Origin: Nitrosospira briensis C-128
GTDB taxonomy: Bacteria; Pseudomonadota; Gammaproteobacteria; Burkholderiales; Nitrosomonadaceae
NCBI RefSeq assembly: GCF_000619905.2
Contig: NZ_CP012371.1
Span: 2,418,001 to 2,482,000, forward strand
DNA length: 64,000 nucleotides
Direction of reading: 5' to 3'
This document shows, piece by piece, positions 8,249 through 19,806 of the stretch. Position 1 is the first letter of the stretch. Each line of letters starts with the position of its first letter. The position numbers and the translations under genes are program-made. The notes beneath the pieces are model-generated. The model was not told the DNA's origin and made no database searches. It saw nothing but the letters and a program-made list of their open reading frames with translations.

Positions 8249-10648
8249 TCAAGTGCCGGCTCGCCACCGTTTCAGCAGCAACGAATTGCCTACCACCGAT
8301 ACCGAGCTCATCGCCATCGCCGCACCCGCAACCACGGGATTAAGCAATCCTATCGCCGCCAGCGGTATCCCCAGTACGTTATAGATGAAGGCAAAGAACA
8401 GATTCTGGCGGATTTTCCCCAGCGTTGCGCGCGACAGCGAGATGGCGTCGGCCACACTCATCAGATCATTGCGCATGAGTGTGATGTCGGCAGCTTCGAT
8501 CGCCACGTCGGAGCCCGCTCCGATAGCGAAGCTCACGTCGGCCGCGGCTAGCGCCGGTGCATCATTGATGCCATCGCCCACCATGCCGGTAAATCTACCG
8601 CTCGCCTTCATTTTGCCCACTTCAGCAGCTTTATCCTGAGGCAGCACCTCGGCACGGTAAGCGGCAATGCCTGCCTGTCCGGCAATGGCGGCTGCGGTGG
8701 CGGAATTGTCGCCGGTGAGCATCACGACTTCGATACCCATCGACTGCAGTCGCGCTACCGCTTGTGCCGAAGTACGCCTCAGCCGGTCAGCAATGGCGAG
8801 GTAGCCGAGAACTTCAGGCACCGCGTTATTCGCAGTGGTTATCATGACCAGGCCTACGACGGTTTTACCCTCGGCCTGAAGAATGGCTATTGAATTTTCG
8901 TCGGACAGCGCACCATGTTCGCGCAGGAATCGGGGCGAGCCGAGAAGATATTCGATGCCATCGATGCAGCCAGTGATACCGCTGCCGGTGACGGCCCTGA
9001 AATTGCTCACTGCCTGTGGCTGAATACCCATGCTTCTGGCATGCTCCATCACTGCTTTTGCCAGAGGATGCTCCGAGCCCTGCTCCAGCGTGGCGGCAAT
9101 CTGCATCAGATCGTGTTCCGCAACCGTTCCTGCCGGAACGGTGTCCGTTACTGCGGGTGCGCCCTCGGTGAGCGTGCCGGTCTTGTCCACGATCAGAACC
9201 TGAATTTTTTCAGCGTGTTCCAGCGCAGCGGCATTTTTTACCAGCACGCCGGCTTGCGCCCCGCGTCCCGCACCCACCATGATTGCGGTTGGCGTAGCCA
9301 ACCCCAATGCGCAGGGGCAGGCAATAACCAGCACCGCTACAGCGTTAATGAGAGCCGGCACAAAATCCGCGGCCAGCCACCAGGTGAGTACCAGCGTTAG
9401 CGCGCTGAGCGTGACTACCACCGGCACAAACACGCCTGAAATCGTATCGGCCAATCGCTGGATAGGCGCTTTGGAACCTTGCGCTTCTTCAACGAGACGG
9501 ATAATGGCCGCAAGTTGGGTATGAGCGCCGACACCGGTTGCGCGGCATTTAAGCAACCCCTGCTGATTCATGGTAGCCGCGTATACTTTCGCGCCCGCCT
9601 GTTTTGTAACGGGCAGGCTTTCGCCGGTCAACATCGCCTCGTTCACGCTGGAAGCGCCTTCAATGACGACGCCATCCACCGGCATATTCTCGCCGGGGCG
9701 AACGATAAACACCTCTCCCTGCTTGAGGCTGCTGGCGTCCACTTCCACGATCTCGCCGTTGCGCTCCACCCGGGCAATCTTGGGCTGCAGCCTGATAAGT
9801 TCCTCAATAGCCGCCGAAGTCTTGCCCTTGGCGCGGGCTTCCATCAGTTTTCCCAATAGAACCAACGTGATGATGACCGCGCTTGCCTCGAAATAGACGT
9901 GCTGATCCAGGCTCAGCACCACAACCACTACGCTGAAAAAGTACGCTGCGCTGGTGCCCAGCGCGATCAGCACATCCATGTTGGCGCCGCCGCCGCGTAA
10001 TGCATTCCATGCCGCAGTATAGAAGCGCTTGCCCACCCAGAACTGTACCGGCGTTGCCAGCAGCCATTGCAGCCAGCGCGGCAGTTCGGCGCCGCTTCCC
10101 CAGAGCATCGGCGCCATCTGCAGCAATAGCGGCAGGCTGAGCGCAGCTGCAACCCAGAACATGCGGAGTTCCGCGTTATAAGCGGCAAGCCTGCGTGCTT
10201 TCTCCTCGGCGCGACTGGTATCGCTGATTTCGCTGGCGCCATAGCCTGCGCGGGCAACCGCGGCGATCAGGTCATTCACCATTGTCGCGCCGGGGCTGAA
10301 GCTGGCGTGAGCAATCTCTGTAGCGAGATTGACGGTAGCGGTGACGCCCGGCAGTTTATTCAGCGCTTTTTCGATACGGCCGCTGCACGCGGCGCAAGTC
10401 ATTCCCGTGATTTGCAGTTGCACCGATTGTGGAACCACGTGAAACCCGGCTTTCTCGATGGAGCGAACCAGATCTTCAGGCTGGGTCGTGGCAGCATCAA
10501 ACTCAACCCGCGCTTTCTCGTTGGCAAAATTGACCGCAGCACGTACGCCCGGGAGCTTATTGAGGTTCTTTTCAATACGGGCCGCACAGGCGGTGCAGGT
10601 CATGCCTTCGATCGGCAATTCTATTTGCTTAAGCGCAAGAGAGTGCAT
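8249..10648 (-). CDS. copA: Cu(+)-exporting P1B-type ATPase
   Basis: Inner-membrane Cu(I) efflux pump, 799 residues from ATG 10648. There are two N-terminal HMA domains (GMTCTAC at 15-21, GMTCAAC at 82-88), then membrane helices, the TGES actuator motif at 341-344, the CPC transport motif at 444-446 (P1B-1 type), the phosphorylated DKTGTLT at 488-494, HPLAKA in the nucleotide domain and GDGINDAP near the hinge. The start is set by GAGG seven bases upstream; an ATG at 10666 is in frame but lacks such a site. It is the second gene of the copper operon. Confidence 0.96.
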   Translation of the reverse strand: MHSLALKQIELPIEGMTCTACAARIEKNLNKLPGVRAAVNFANEKARVEFDAATTQPEDLVRSIEKAGFHVVPQSVQLQITGMTCAACSGRIEKALNKLPGVTATVNLATEIAHASFSPGATMVNDLIAAVARAGYGASEISDTSRAEEKARRLAAYNAELRMFWVAAALSLPLLLQMAPMLWGSGAELPRWLQWLLATPVQFWVGKRFYTAAWNALRGGGANMDVLIALGTSAAYFFSVVVVVLSLDQHVYFEASAVIITLVLLGKLMEARAKGKTSAAIEELIRLQPKIARVERNGEIVEVDASSLKQGEVFIVRPGENMPVDGVVIEGASSVNEAMLTGESLPVTKQAGAKVYAATMNQQGLLKCRATGVGAHTQLAAIIRLVEEAQGSKAPIQRLADTISGVFVPVVVTLSALTLVLTWWLAADFVPALINAVAVLVIACPCALGLATPTAIMVGAGRGAQAGVLVKNAAALEHAEKIQVLIVDKTGTLTEGAPAVTDTVPAGTVAEHDLMQIAATLEQGSEHPLAKAVMEHARSMGIQPQAVSNFRAVTGSGITGCIDGIEYLLGSPRFLREHGALSDENSIAILQAEGKTVVGLVMITTANNAVPEVLGYLAIADRLRRTSAQAVARLQSMGIEVVMLTGDNSATAAAIAGQAGIAAYRAEVLPQDKAAEVGKMKASGRFTGMVGDGINDAPALAAADVSFAIGAGSDVAIEAADITLMRNDLMSVADAISLSRATLGKIRQNLFFAFIYNVLGIPLAAIGLLNPVVAGAAMAMSSVSVVGNSLLLKRWRAGT

Positions 10649-10698
10649 GGATACCTCGCATTGCAAGATTCATTGATAAACTCGGCAAATGTATGCGC

Positions 10699-11784
10699 TC
10701 AGCGCTGCTTGAGCGCATCGCTTGGCTCGAGGTGATTGTCTACCGGTTTTACCTGCTGCCAGCGGGACGAGAGCGAGTTAAAGTCGTAGCCGGATCCCGT
10801 CAGCTTGAGTCCCCGATCCGCCATCATCAAACCCATGGCGATTACCAGAATCGCGGAAGCAAGCACCAGTTGGCGCATGATGCTGCGGGACACGCTGCTG
10901 GCAATCAGGCCGAAGCTCAGGAGCGGCAACAGCGTGCCCAGGCCGAAGAAGAACAGCATGGTAGCGCCTTCCTGGGGGCTGCCAGTCCCTGCTGCCATGA
11001 TGTACATGGCCTGCAGAGGACCGCAACCCAGCATGAATCCGTTCAACAGTCCGATTGTGAGAGGGCTGCGATGACCTCGTAGTTCATTCGCGACGCCTTT
11101 GGTCACAAAATGAGGCAAACGCAAGGTGAAACCGCGCAGCGCCGGAAACACATCCAGCATTTTCAGGCCATAGATGATGACAAAGAGGCTGGCCGCGATA
11201 TTGATGATGCCCCGCATGTGAGGGGTAAAGGTCACGATCGAGCCCAGCAAGCCTAACGTGCCGCCAATGGCCGCGTAAGAGGCTGTCTTGCCGGTTGCGT
11301 ACATCAGGTGGCGCATCGCGGTGGAAGCCGCCGATTGAGGAACACCTGCGGTCGCGTAGCCGACCACAAAGCCGCCGCACATGCCAATGCAATGGAAGCC
11401 CGTAAAAAACCCGATGGAAAATAACATGGCATGCCCGAGGTTGGGGCTCATCTCTCCCACCAGGCCCGGTATCATGCTCTTGCCCCAGAAGGTAACGCCA
11501 CCGACCATCAGCAGGAAGAACAGGAAAATCAGCCCATTTCGCAGATGCTGGCCTGAGGCGTCGGGAAAGGCGCTTTCAAGCTCATAACCTTTTTCTTCGA
11601 TTGCATCGCGAATGTCGGTTTCCTTGATGCGCTTGCCGTCGAACTCGACATCGACAGTCTGCTTTACGTAATCCGCTTTTACCTTCTGCACGCCGGGAAG
11701 ATAATGCACCGCATGCTCGATGGTTTCTTCGCAACCCGTGCAATGCATGCCTTTGACTTTCAGATGAGAGATTTTATTCGTCAT
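10699..11784 (-). CDS. HMA domain fused to TauE/UreH-like membrane protein
   Basis: A 361-residue fusion: an N-terminal metal-binding HMA domain (GMHCTGC at 12-18) joined to a roughly six-helix membrane domain of the UreH/DsbD-2 or sulfite-exporter type, with the signature FHCIGMCGGFV near residue 131. Homologous fusions are found beside copper ATPases and cytochrome oxidase assembly genes and are presumed to move copper or reductant across the inner membrane. It is the first gene of the copper operon, about 155 nt after the predicted transcription start and 50 bp before copA. Substrate and direction of transport are inferred, not shown. Confidence 0.85.
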   Translation of the reverse strand: MTNKISHLKVKGMHCTGCEETIEHAVHYLPGVQKVKADYVKQTVDVEFDGKRIKETDIRDAIEEKGYELESAFPDASGQHLRNGLIFLFFLLMVGGVTFWGKSMIPGLVGEMSPNLGHAMLFSIGFFTGFHCIGMCGGFVVGYATAGVPQSAASTAMRHLMYATGKTASYAAIGGTLGLLGSIVTFTPHMRGIINIAASLFVIIYGLKMLDVFPALRGFTLRLPHFVTKGVANELRGHRSPLTIGLLNGFMLGCGPLQAMYIMAAGTGSPQEGATMLFFFGLGTLLPLLSFGLIASSVSRSIMRQLVLASAILVIAMGLMMADRGLKLTGSGYDFNSLSSRWQQVKPVDNHLEPSDALKQR

Positions 11785-11946
11785 CGTCGCACTCTGAATT
11801 TTACAGCAGATGTCTACAATGCAATTTCACCGCGTTTGTTCTATCTAATACATGGCTTTTGCTAGTTTGCCGACCCTCGATCGCTTCATGCGATATTGCC
11901 GTCGCTCCAGGAAATCCAGCAGCTAAATCAAACAACCTACGATAAA

Positions 11947-11975
11947 ATCGTATACTACGTGGGGGTATATGTCAA
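11947..11975 (-). promoter_or_regulatory. Sigma-70-type promoter of the copper operon
   Basis: Reading leftward: TTGACA (-35, 11975-11970), a 17-bp spacer, then TACGAT (-10, 11952-11947). The -35 is a perfect consensus match and the -10 matches 4 of 6. The promoter points to the HMA-TauE gene whose ATG is at 11784. Both CsoR-like boxes overlap it. Confidence 0.65.
11952..11968. promoter_or_regulatory. CsoR-like operator 1
   Basis: A 17-bp pseudo-palindrome ATAC-N9-GTAT with a G-tract (TACGTGGGG) between the arms, filling the spacer between the -35 and -10 of the copper promoter. The arms and the asymmetric G-tract resemble known CsoR operators. It recurs 6 bp away as operator 2. Confidence 0.6.
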
Positions 11976-11991
11976 TACCTATGGAGGGTAT
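11975..11991. promoter_or_regulatory. CsoR-like operator 2
   Basis: A second ATAC-N9-GTAT box (inner part CTATGGAGG), same length and orientation of the G-tract as operator 1, centre-to-centre distance 23 bp. It abuts the upstream edge of the -35, so two repressor tetramers could cover the whole promoter. Confidence 0.58.
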
Positions 11992-12211
11992 ATTGCCGAG
12001 GCTTAAACGCTGGGCGCGCTTGTACGGAATCGCTGGGCTAACGGCCCAGGTTTACTGGAAATGAAGGATAGAGGTAGCGCCTTGCTATGCTTGAAGAAGC
12101 TGGGGACAAGCTCAGGAGTTGCTGGCTACGTGCTTGCGAAGAATTAGAGATTCCTGATACTCGACAGGAGGCGGGTCAAGTCGCTTTTCAAGACCGCGCC
12201 TTTCATCCATG
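11992..12211. other. Intergenic region upstream of the copper promoter and downstream of lysS
   Basis: Together with 11785-11946 (copper operon leader) this makes a 427-bp gene-free stretch. Beyond the promoter and the two boxes, only a short GGGC/GCCC hairpin near 12035-12050 was seen. No convincing T-tract terminator for lysS was found. Confidence 0.4.
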
Positions 12212-13741
12212 TCAATCTTGCTGTCGTAATTGTGGAAACAGAATCACGTCGCGAATACTCGGGCTATCGGTGAAGAGCATTACCAGGCGGTCTATACCGA
12301 TACCCTCGCCTGCGGTGGGTGGCAGGCCGTATTCGAGCGCGCGAATAAAGTCGGCGTCATAATACATGGCCTCGGCATCTCCGGCTTCTCTTGCATCGGC
12401 TTGTTCGAGAAAGCGCGCAGCCTGATCCTCGGGATCGTTCAATTCGGAAAACCCGTTGGCGATTTCGCGGCCGGCAATGTAGAGCTCGAACCGGTCGGTT
12501 ATCGCGGGATTTGCATCGTTGCGCCGCGCCAACGGCGAAACCTCGGCTGGATAGTCGACGACGAAGGTTGGCTCAAGCAGCAAATGCTCGGTAGTTTCGT
12601 CAAATAATGCAAGCTGTAGCCCGCCGATGCCGTCCGCGGGTTTATAAGCGATTCCAAGCGCCTCGAGTTTTTTGACGAGAAAGGATCGGTCGCCGAGTTG
12701 CGCATCGGTATATTCCGGATGAAATTTTCGGATTGCCTGGGTAATGGTAAGCCGTTCGAACGGTTGTGCGAGGTCAATTTCACGTCCCTGGTAAATGACC
12801 TTGGTTGTTTCCAGCACCTTTATCGCGACTTCCCGCAGCATGGTTTCAGTGAAATCCATCAGGTATGTGTAGTCCTGATAAGCCTCGTAGAATTCCAGCA
12901 TGGTGAATTCGGGATTATGCCGGGTGGAAATTCCTTCGTTTCTGAAGCTTCGATTGATTTCGAATACGCGTTCCATGCCGCCGATGACCAAGCGCTTCAA
13001 ATAAAGCTCCGGCGCGATGCGGAGATACAGTTGCATATCCAGCGCGTTGTGATGGGTGATAAAAGGCCGTGCCGCGGCGCCGCCCGGAATCGGGTGCATC
13101 ATTGGCGTCTCCACTTCCAGATAGCCATGCCTGACCAAAAACTCGCGAATGGATTGGATGATCCGGGAGCGCGTAACAAAAACGCTACGGCTGTTTTCGT
13201 TAGTGATGAGGTCGAGGTAGCGCTGGCGGTATCTTTGCTCCTGGTCGGCCAGGCCATGAAATTTTTCCGGCAGAGGGCGCAATGACTTCGTGAGCAACCG
13301 CAAATTCGTGACGCGAATGGAAAGCTCACCGGTTCTCGTTCTGAAAAGCATCCCCTGAGCGCCCAATATATCGCCAAGGTCATAATGCTTGAATGCGTCA
13401 TGCGCCTCGATGCCGGCGACGTCGTTGGCGATATAAAGCTGGATGCGCCCATTCATGTCCTGGATGGTGGCGAAGCTTGCCTTGCCCATCACGCGCTTCA
13501 ATACCATTCGTCCCGCGACGTTTACAACCTTTGGCGCCGCTTCCAGCATTTCATTGGAATGGTCGCCATATTGCCGGTGAATATCCGACGAAAAATCGTC
13601 GCGACGAAAATTGTTCGGGAAGGCGTTACCTGATTTGCGCAACAGATCCAGCTTGGCGCGGCGCTCCTCGACGAGCCTCGCCTCCGCGTTAAGCGAATCG
13701 AGGGGTTCGCTCGGACTTTCCTCTAAAGCGTCATTCGCCAC
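12212..13741 (-). CDS. lysS: Lysine--tRNA ligase (class II)
   Basis: A 509-residue class II lysyl-tRNA synthetase: N-terminal OB-fold anticodon-binding domain (about residues 60-170), then the catalytic core with motif 1 ([12 protein letters not shown] region), motif 2 ([23 protein letters not shown]) and motif 3 ([14 protein letters not shown]) near the C terminus. Length is normal. The start is GTG, with AGGAG about ten bases upstream. It follows prfB by 11 bp, the prfB-lysS order common in proteobacteria. Confidence 0.97.
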   Translation of the reverse strand: MANDALEESPSEPLDSLNAEARLVEERRAKLDLLRKSGNAFPNNFRRDDFSSDIHRQYGDHSNEMLEAAPKVVNVAGRMVLKRVMGKASFATIQDMNGRIQLYIANDVAGIEAHDAFKHYDLGDILGAQGMLFRTRTGELSIRVTNLRLLTKSLRPLPEKFHGLADQEQRYRQRYLDLITNENSRSVFVTRSRIIQSIREFLVRHGYLEVETPMMHPIPGGAAARPFITHHNALDMQLYLRIAPELYLKRLVIGGMERVFEINRSFRNEGISTRHNPEFTMLEFYEAYQDYTYLMDFTETMLREVAIKVLETTKVIYQGREIDLAQPFERLTITQAIRKFHPEYTDAQLGDRSFLVKKLEALGIAYKPADGIGGLQLALFDETTEHLLLEPTFVVDYPAEVSPLARRNDANPAITDRFELYIAGREIANGFSELNDPEDQAARFLEQADAREAGDAEAMYYDADFIRALEYGLPPTAGEGIGIDRLVMLFTDSPSIRDVILFPQLRQQD

Positions 13742-13752
13742 TGTCAGCTCTC

Positions 13753-14857
13753 CTATATGCCTTGTTTCAAACTGGCTTCGATGAAATCATCCAGCCCGCC
13801 GTCCAGTACGGCCTGTGTGTTGCCACTTTCGATATTGGTCCGCAAGTCCTTGATGCGAGACTGATCCAGCACATAAGAGCGGATCTGGTGTCCCCAGCCG
13901 ATATCGGTCTTGCTGTCTTCGATTGCTTGTTTCTCGTCATGCCGTTTGCGCAGTTCCGCCTCGTACAGGCGCGATTTCAGCATGGCCATCGCGTCCGCGC
14001 GGTTGCGGTGCTGCGAGCGGCCGCTCTGGCACTGCACTACGATACCCGTGGGATTATGGGTTATCCGGATGGCCGAGTCCGTTTTGTTGATGTGCTGGCC
14101 ACCCGCGCCGGATGCGCGGAAAGTGTCGACCCGTAAATCAGCGGGGTTGATTTCCACTTCGATGGTCTCATCCACCTCAGGATAAACAAACACGCTGGCA
14201 AAGGATGTATGGCGTCGATTACCCGAATCAAACGGGGATTTTCGCACCAACCGGTGAACGCCTGTTTCTGTACGAAGATAGCCATAGGCATAATCGCCTG
14301 AAATCTTGAGACTTGCGCTCTTGATACCCGCGACCTCGCCCGGCGACTCCTCCATCACCTCCACACTATAATTGCGGTGCTCGCAATAGCGCAGATACAT
14401 GCGTTCCAGCATTGCCGCCCAGTCCTGTGCTTCGGTACCGCCGGAGCCGGCCTGAATATCCACGAAGCAATTATTGTGATCCATGGGATTGGAAAACATG
14501 CGGCGGAACTCCATTTCCGCCACGGTCTTTTCCAATCGGCTGACATCCTGCTCGATACTGTGCAGCGTAGCGTCGTCATTCTCTTCCCTTGCCATCTGGA
14601 ACAGATCCTGGGCATCGTGTAACTGCCGTCCGACTGTTTCCAGATTAACGACGACGCCTTCCAGCATTTTTTTTTCACGCCCCAATTCCTGGGCGCGCTT
14701 GTTATCGTCCCAGATCGCAGGGTCTTCCGTCAGCCGGGTGAGCTCGTTTAGCCGTGTTTGTTTGTTATCGAAGTCAAAGATACCTCCGCAATGCTGCTGC
14801 CCGGCTGTCGAGATCCACGAGCTGATGGGCAATGTCGTTAAGCTGTTCCGCTTCCAT
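13753..14857 (-). CDS. prfB: Peptide chain release factor 2 (programmed +1 frameshift)
   Basis: RF2, 367 residues after frameshifting. The 27-codon leader (MEAEQLND through LRRYL) starts at ATG 14857 and ends in an in-frame TGA (14776-14774); translation resumes in the +1 frame with DFDNKQTRL. The body shows the SPF codon-recognition motif (RKSPFDSG) and the GGQ catalytic motif ([14 protein letters not shown]). RF2 reads UGA and UAA, so low RF2 favours the shift and autoregulates the gene. A start in the +1 frame upstream would give a wrong N terminus. Co-transcribed with lysS. Confidence 0.96.
14773..14787 (-). promoter_or_regulatory. prfB programmed frameshift site
   Basis: On the coding strand the site reads GGAGG TAT CTT TGA C: an internal Shine-Dalgarno-like GGAGG (14787-14783), the slippery CTT codon, and the in-frame TGA followed by C. 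This is the classical RF2 autoregulatory frameshift arrangement; the match is essentially complete. Confidence 0.95.
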
Positions 14858-15045
14858 AGGAGCCTTTGAAGGTGCAAAGATCAAGAATTATACAGGAAGG
14901 GAGGATGTCGTCCGTGGCTTGACGAGATACGGAGCAGAGTAATAACTTATGCATACATCGAAAGTAATGAAGAAAGCTGCTTGATGCTGGCGAATTGCCG
15001 TCCCGTTAATTCACCAATTACTCCGTCAACGACTCAACGGCTTCA

Positions 15046-15909
15046 TCAACCACGCAATGCTTGAGCGTGAAAGTGCAGATGGTTTTCGATAAATGTACTG
15101 ATAAAGAAGTAGCTGTGATCGTACCCCGCTCGCATGTTGATCTGTGCGGGATAGTGTGCTGCTTCACAGGCGGCAATGAAGCGCTCGGTTTTCAGTTGCT
15201 CAGCCAGGAATTCATCCGCATCGCCCTGATCGATCAATATCGGCAGGTGTTCCGATGCGTGTGCGGCCTCAATCAGTAGCGTGGCGTCATAAGCCCACCA
15301 GTTTTTCATATCGTCGCCCAGATAATGGCTGAATGCTTTTTTCCCCCAAGGGCTGGTGGTCGGGTTGACCACAGGTGAAAAAGCCGATACCGATCGGTAG
15401 CGTACAGGATTTCGCAGCGCGATCATGAGCGCGCCGTGGCCTCCCATGGAATGTCCGCAGATCGAGCGTCGATCGTTAATCAGAAAATGTTGCTCGACCA
15501 GGGCCGGTAGTTCATCCACGATATAGTCGTACATGCGGTAATGGTGGCGCCAGGGCTCCTCGGTCGCGTTTACGTAAAAACCGGCGCCCAGCCCCAGGTC
15601 GTACGCATCCGCAACATCCGCTACGCCCTCACCCCGCGGGCTGGTATCCGGCATGACAAGCGCAATCTCGAGCTCCGCTGCGACCCGCTGGGCCCCGGCT
15701 TTGGTGGCAAAATTCTCATCGGTGCAGGTCAATCCCGATAGCCAGTAAACGGCCGGCACTTGCCCGCGATTGCCCAGCGGGGAGGATATCCGGGGCGGAA
15801 GATAAATAGAAAAATTCATGTCGCAATTCAAAGACTTCGAGGCGTGTCTGTAACGCGCTTGCGACCCATCGAATGAGCGGTGCGACGAGAGAAGCTGCAG
15901 TTCCGGCAT
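15046..15909 (-). CDS. fghA: S-formylglutathione hydrolase
   Basis: Cytosolic esterase-D-type alpha/beta hydrolase of 287 residues that converts S-formylglutathione to formate and glutathione. The nucleophile elbow GHSMGGHG places the catalytic Ser at 154; the acid and base lie in DQGDADEFL (Asp about 227) and YDHSYFF (His about 264). Conserved TCTDENF and [11 protein letters not shown] segments are present. Start ATG with GAGG 7 bases upstream. It follows adhC by 51 bp and completes the glutathione-dependent formaldehyde pathway. Confidence 0.95.
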   Translation of the reverse strand: MPELQLLSSHRSFDGSQARYRHASKSLNCDMNFSIYLPPRISSPLGNRGQVPAVYWLSGLTCTDENFATKAGAQRVAAELEIALVMPDTSPRGEGVADVADAYDLGLGAGFYVNATEEPWRHHYRMYDYIVDELPALVEQHFLINDRRSICGHSMGGHGALMIALRNPVRYRSVSAFSPVVNPTTSPWGKKAFSHYLGDDMKNWWAYDATLLIEAAHASEHLPILIDQGDADEFLAEQLKTERFIAACEAAHYPAQINMRAGYDHSYFFISTFIENHLHFHAQALRG

Positions 15910-15960
15910 ATCCGATCCTCAAGAGGCAACTTTCAGCCCTGGCGTAAAAACGCCCTGGCT

Positions 15961-17291
<1,331 letters not shown>

Positions 17292-17490
17292 GTATGCTCA
17301 GGAATCCGTCAGTTTTCAAATTCCGTTACCGCTTTGTAGCGGTGGTTGCGTCCCGCTTGAAAATTCCTGCGATGGTTTGCTTTTTCATCTGAGCCATCCT
17401 ATGATGAAATCGGGTCGGTAAGTTGGGCTGGTTTGGGTCTCTGCCATTTCCGCCCTGAATGATTTACCTGTGAACAATTTTTAGGAGATC
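17292..17490. other. Remainder of the adhC/DUF1269 intergenic gap
   Basis: With the repeat copy this completes a 405-bp gene-free interval. A short inverted repeat is seen near 17327-17345 (TACCGCTTTGTAGCGGTGG). Nothing else recognised. Confidence 0.4.
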
Positions 17491-18003
17491 ATGATGCGAC
17501 GAATCTACTTTCTTGTTCCCGATATCGCCACGACCAAACGTATCGTCGATGAGCTACTCCTTTCGCGAATCGAGGAACGACACATTCACGTGCTGGCGAA
17601 GCGCGGTACTCCTCTGGAAGAGCTACCCGAAGCCAGTCTGCTTCAGAAGAGCGATTTTGTGCCCGCAGTGGAGCGGGGGCTCGCAGTGGGCGGAACGGTC
17701 GGTGCGCTCGCTGGACTGGTCGCCATCGCGCTTCCTCCTGCCTCGACGGTCATTGCGGGCGGCATTCTGTTGGGCAGCACTCTTGCAGGGGCGGGAGTAG
17801 GTGCGTGGGCGGGCAGTATGATAGGCGTGAGCACGGCCAATTCCAGGGTCAAGCAATTTGAGGAGGCAATTGAGGCCGGTCAGTTTCTCGTTCTGGCCGA
17901 TGTGCCAAAGAAACGCGTTGCCGAGATTGAGGCACGGATAAAAACGCATTTGCCTGACGTGACTGTAGAAGGGACGGAACCCATAATACCCGCATTTCCT
18001 TAA
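17491..18003 (+). CDS. DUF1269 family membrane-associated protein
   Basis: A 170-residue protein with a beta-alpha-beta N-terminal part (RIYFLVPDIATTKRIVDELL), a glycine-rich hydrophobic middle (about residues 65-115, AVGGTVGALAG to GVGAWAGSMIGVS) and an alpha/beta C-terminal part (FLVLADVPKKRVAEIEARIKTHLPDV). This matches the DUF1269 architecture; function unknown. Two consecutive ATG codons (17491, 17494) follow AGGAG; the second has the better spacing of 6 bases. Confidence 0.8.
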   Translation: MMRRIYFLVPDIATTKRIVDELLLSRIEERHIHVLAKRGTPLEELPEASLLQKSDFVPAVERGLAVGGTVGALAGLVAIALPPASTVIAGGILLGSTLAGAGVGAWAGSMIGVSTANSRVKQFEEAIEAGQFLVLADVPKKRVAEIEARIKTHLPDVTVEGTEPIIPAFP

Positions 18004-18034
18004 CCTGCCTTGCAGGACAGCTAGAGGGTAGCCG

Positions 18035-19177
18035 TTACTGGAACTGTCGCATGAAACGCCGGTCAATCCGGTTTTTTAACCACCAGAAAAAAGCGGAACG
18101 CGCTGCCAAGTCGCTGTAAGAAGCAATGGCGCGTCCATCCGCAGTGCCGATAAGGCTGAGGCTGTGCCGTTGAGGTTTATACTCCTTGAGTAGACGACCC
18201 GCCAGATAGGCTCGAAGGTTGTGCTCCAGCGGTTTCGCCATACGCACCGCAAATACACCGGATCTGGGTAATTTCCGGTTTTCGATGGAGGCTGCATCCC
18301 CCGCAGCAAAAATCCAGGGATAATTTATTGCCTGAAGGGTTGGCTTGACTCTAATGAAGCCTTCACGCGTGATATCCAGGCCGCTCTCCCCCAGCCACGG
18401 TGGAGGTACAGCCTGTGTAACCCAGAAAACGAAGTCCGCGGCCAAGCGCTGTCCGTCATCGAGACGCACGCTATCCGGCATCACCTCGACCACCTTCGCC
18501 CCGGTTATCGCAGCCACGTTTCGTTCCAGTAACAGGTTGTGAACAATGTGTCGTGCGCGTGAATTGTGCCCCGACAGCAAGCATGGTTCGCTGTGAATGA
18601 TGGTGAATTCAGCGTGCGGCAGCCGGGAACGCATGGCTAGCGCCAGTTCCACGCCGCCCGCGCCGCCACCCACGAGGATGATTTGCAACTGGCCTGTGCT
18701 ATTTTCAGCCGCGGCCATGGTGCTTGCCCAGCCTTTCAGCAGACGCGGCACGGGCTTCGATGGAATCGCCCATGATTTCGCGCCTTCTACACCACCCGTA
18801 TCAGGTAGGCCGCCGACATTAATGGAAACCAGGTCGGCAGCCAGGGACGCAGCTCCGCTATCGAGCAGCACCTGCTTTTGCTTCAGGTTCATTCCACACG
18901 CTTTTGCATGGATGAACTGAACATTGGCGAGCCTGCATAGATGTCGTAGATCGATAAGCAGTTCTGTTTGCTGGTAGAAGCCGCTGATAAGCCCCGGCAA
19001 CATTCCCGAGTAAGCAGCGTACTCAAAATCGCTCACCATGGTCATACGCACGTCGTGTAAAGGATTTTCGCTGAGTTTTCGCAGCAATAAGACGTGTGTG
19101 TGGCCGCCACCGATAAGTATCAGCTCACGAGGATGGGCGCCATTTGACGAGTTGGTTATAATGGTCGGCATCCCCAT
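18035..19177 (-). CDS. FAD/NAD(P)-dependent oxidoreductase (SelD-associated type)
   Basis: A 380-residue two-dinucleotide-binding-domain flavoprotein related to type II NADH dehydrogenases. The FAD motif LILIGGGHTHVLLLRKL is near residue 21 and the NAD(P) motif IILVGGGAGGVELAL near 165; the second FAD contact IFAAGDAAS is at about 292. The GGGHTHV variant is typical of the group often fused to or encoded near selenophosphate synthetase SelD; no selD is seen here, so the partner is unknown. It converges with the DUF1269 gene (31 bp apart). Confidence 0.78.
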   Translation of the reverse strand: MGMPTIITNSSNGAHPRELILIGGGHTHVLLLRKLSENPLHDVRMTMVSDFEYAAYSGMLPGLISGFYQQTELLIDLRHLCRLANVQFIHAKACGMNLKQKQVLLDSGAASLAADLVSINVGGLPDTGGVEGAKSWAIPSKPVPRLLKGWASTMAAAENSTGQLQIILVGGGAGGVELALAMRSRLPHAEFTIIHSEPCLLSGHNSRARHIVHNLLLERNVAAITGAKVVEVMPDSVRLDDGQRLAADFVFWVTQAVPPPWLGESGLDITREGFIRVKPTLQAINYPWIFAAGDAASIENRKLPRSGVFAVRMAKPLEHNLRAYLAGRLLKEYKPQRHSLSLIGTADGRAIASYSDLAARSAFFWWLKNRIDRRFMRQFQ

Positions 19178-19243
19178 ATCGACGTTTTAGTTTTGTCCAC
19201 GCTGGTTTATCATTCGCCAGTTGCAAACTGGAGGAGCGGCACA

Positions 19244-19636
19244 ATGGCAGGGCTAAGTAAAGACACTCCCAGTCCCAACGAAATAAAACTTCATCGGAAG
19301 TCCAGAATACTGGAGATTTCTTTCAGTGATGGCAAAATTTTCCAGTTTCCCTGTGAGTTTTTGCGGGTCTATTCGCCTTCCGCGGAAGTACGCGGCCACA
19401 GTCCCGGGCAAGAAGTGCTGCAAACCGGTAAGAGAGAGGTGAATATCAACGATATCAAACCCGTGGGCAATTATGCAATCCAGCTTAATTTCTCGGATGG
19501 GCATAATACCGGCCTTTATTCGTGGGATTTACTTTATGACTATGGCTTGCGCCACGATGAAATGTGGCAGCGATACCTTCATCGCATGCAAGAGGCAGGC
19601 GCGAGCCGGGAACCGATGACCCCCAGCAAGCGTTGA
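19244..19636 (+). CDS. DUF971 domain protein
   Basis: A small protein of 130 residues (from ATG 19244) containing the DUF971 / gamma-butyrobetaine-hydroxylase N-terminal-like domain: EISFSDGKIFQFPCEFLRVYSPSAEV and the second half NYAIQLNFSDGHNTGLYSWDLL. Such domains also occur in Fe-S assembly-related proteins. ATG 19244 follows GGAGGAG; the frame is open upstream to a TTG at 19193 that has no ribosome site. It sits 170 bp before ubiE, an association common in betaproteobacteria. Confidence 0.85.
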   Translation: MAGLSKDTPSPNEIKLHRKSRILEISFSDGKIFQFPCEFLRVYSPSAEVRGHSPGQEVLQTGKREVNINDIKPVGNYAIQLNFSDGHNTGLYSWDLLYDYGLRHDEMWQRYLHRMQEAGASREPMTPSKR

Positions 19637-19806
19637 ACCGCAACCGGCAAGGGAATCCGCTGAACAATTTCCCGGTTTCGCGCTCGGTAATCGGCTCGGC
19701 TGCCAGCCCAGTCCCAACTATTCGCCCCAATCCACGGCTTTTGCACAGGTTCTACAGTAACCCGTCTTGCTGTAGTATGTGCCCTTCATTCAAATACTGA
19801 CCATCC

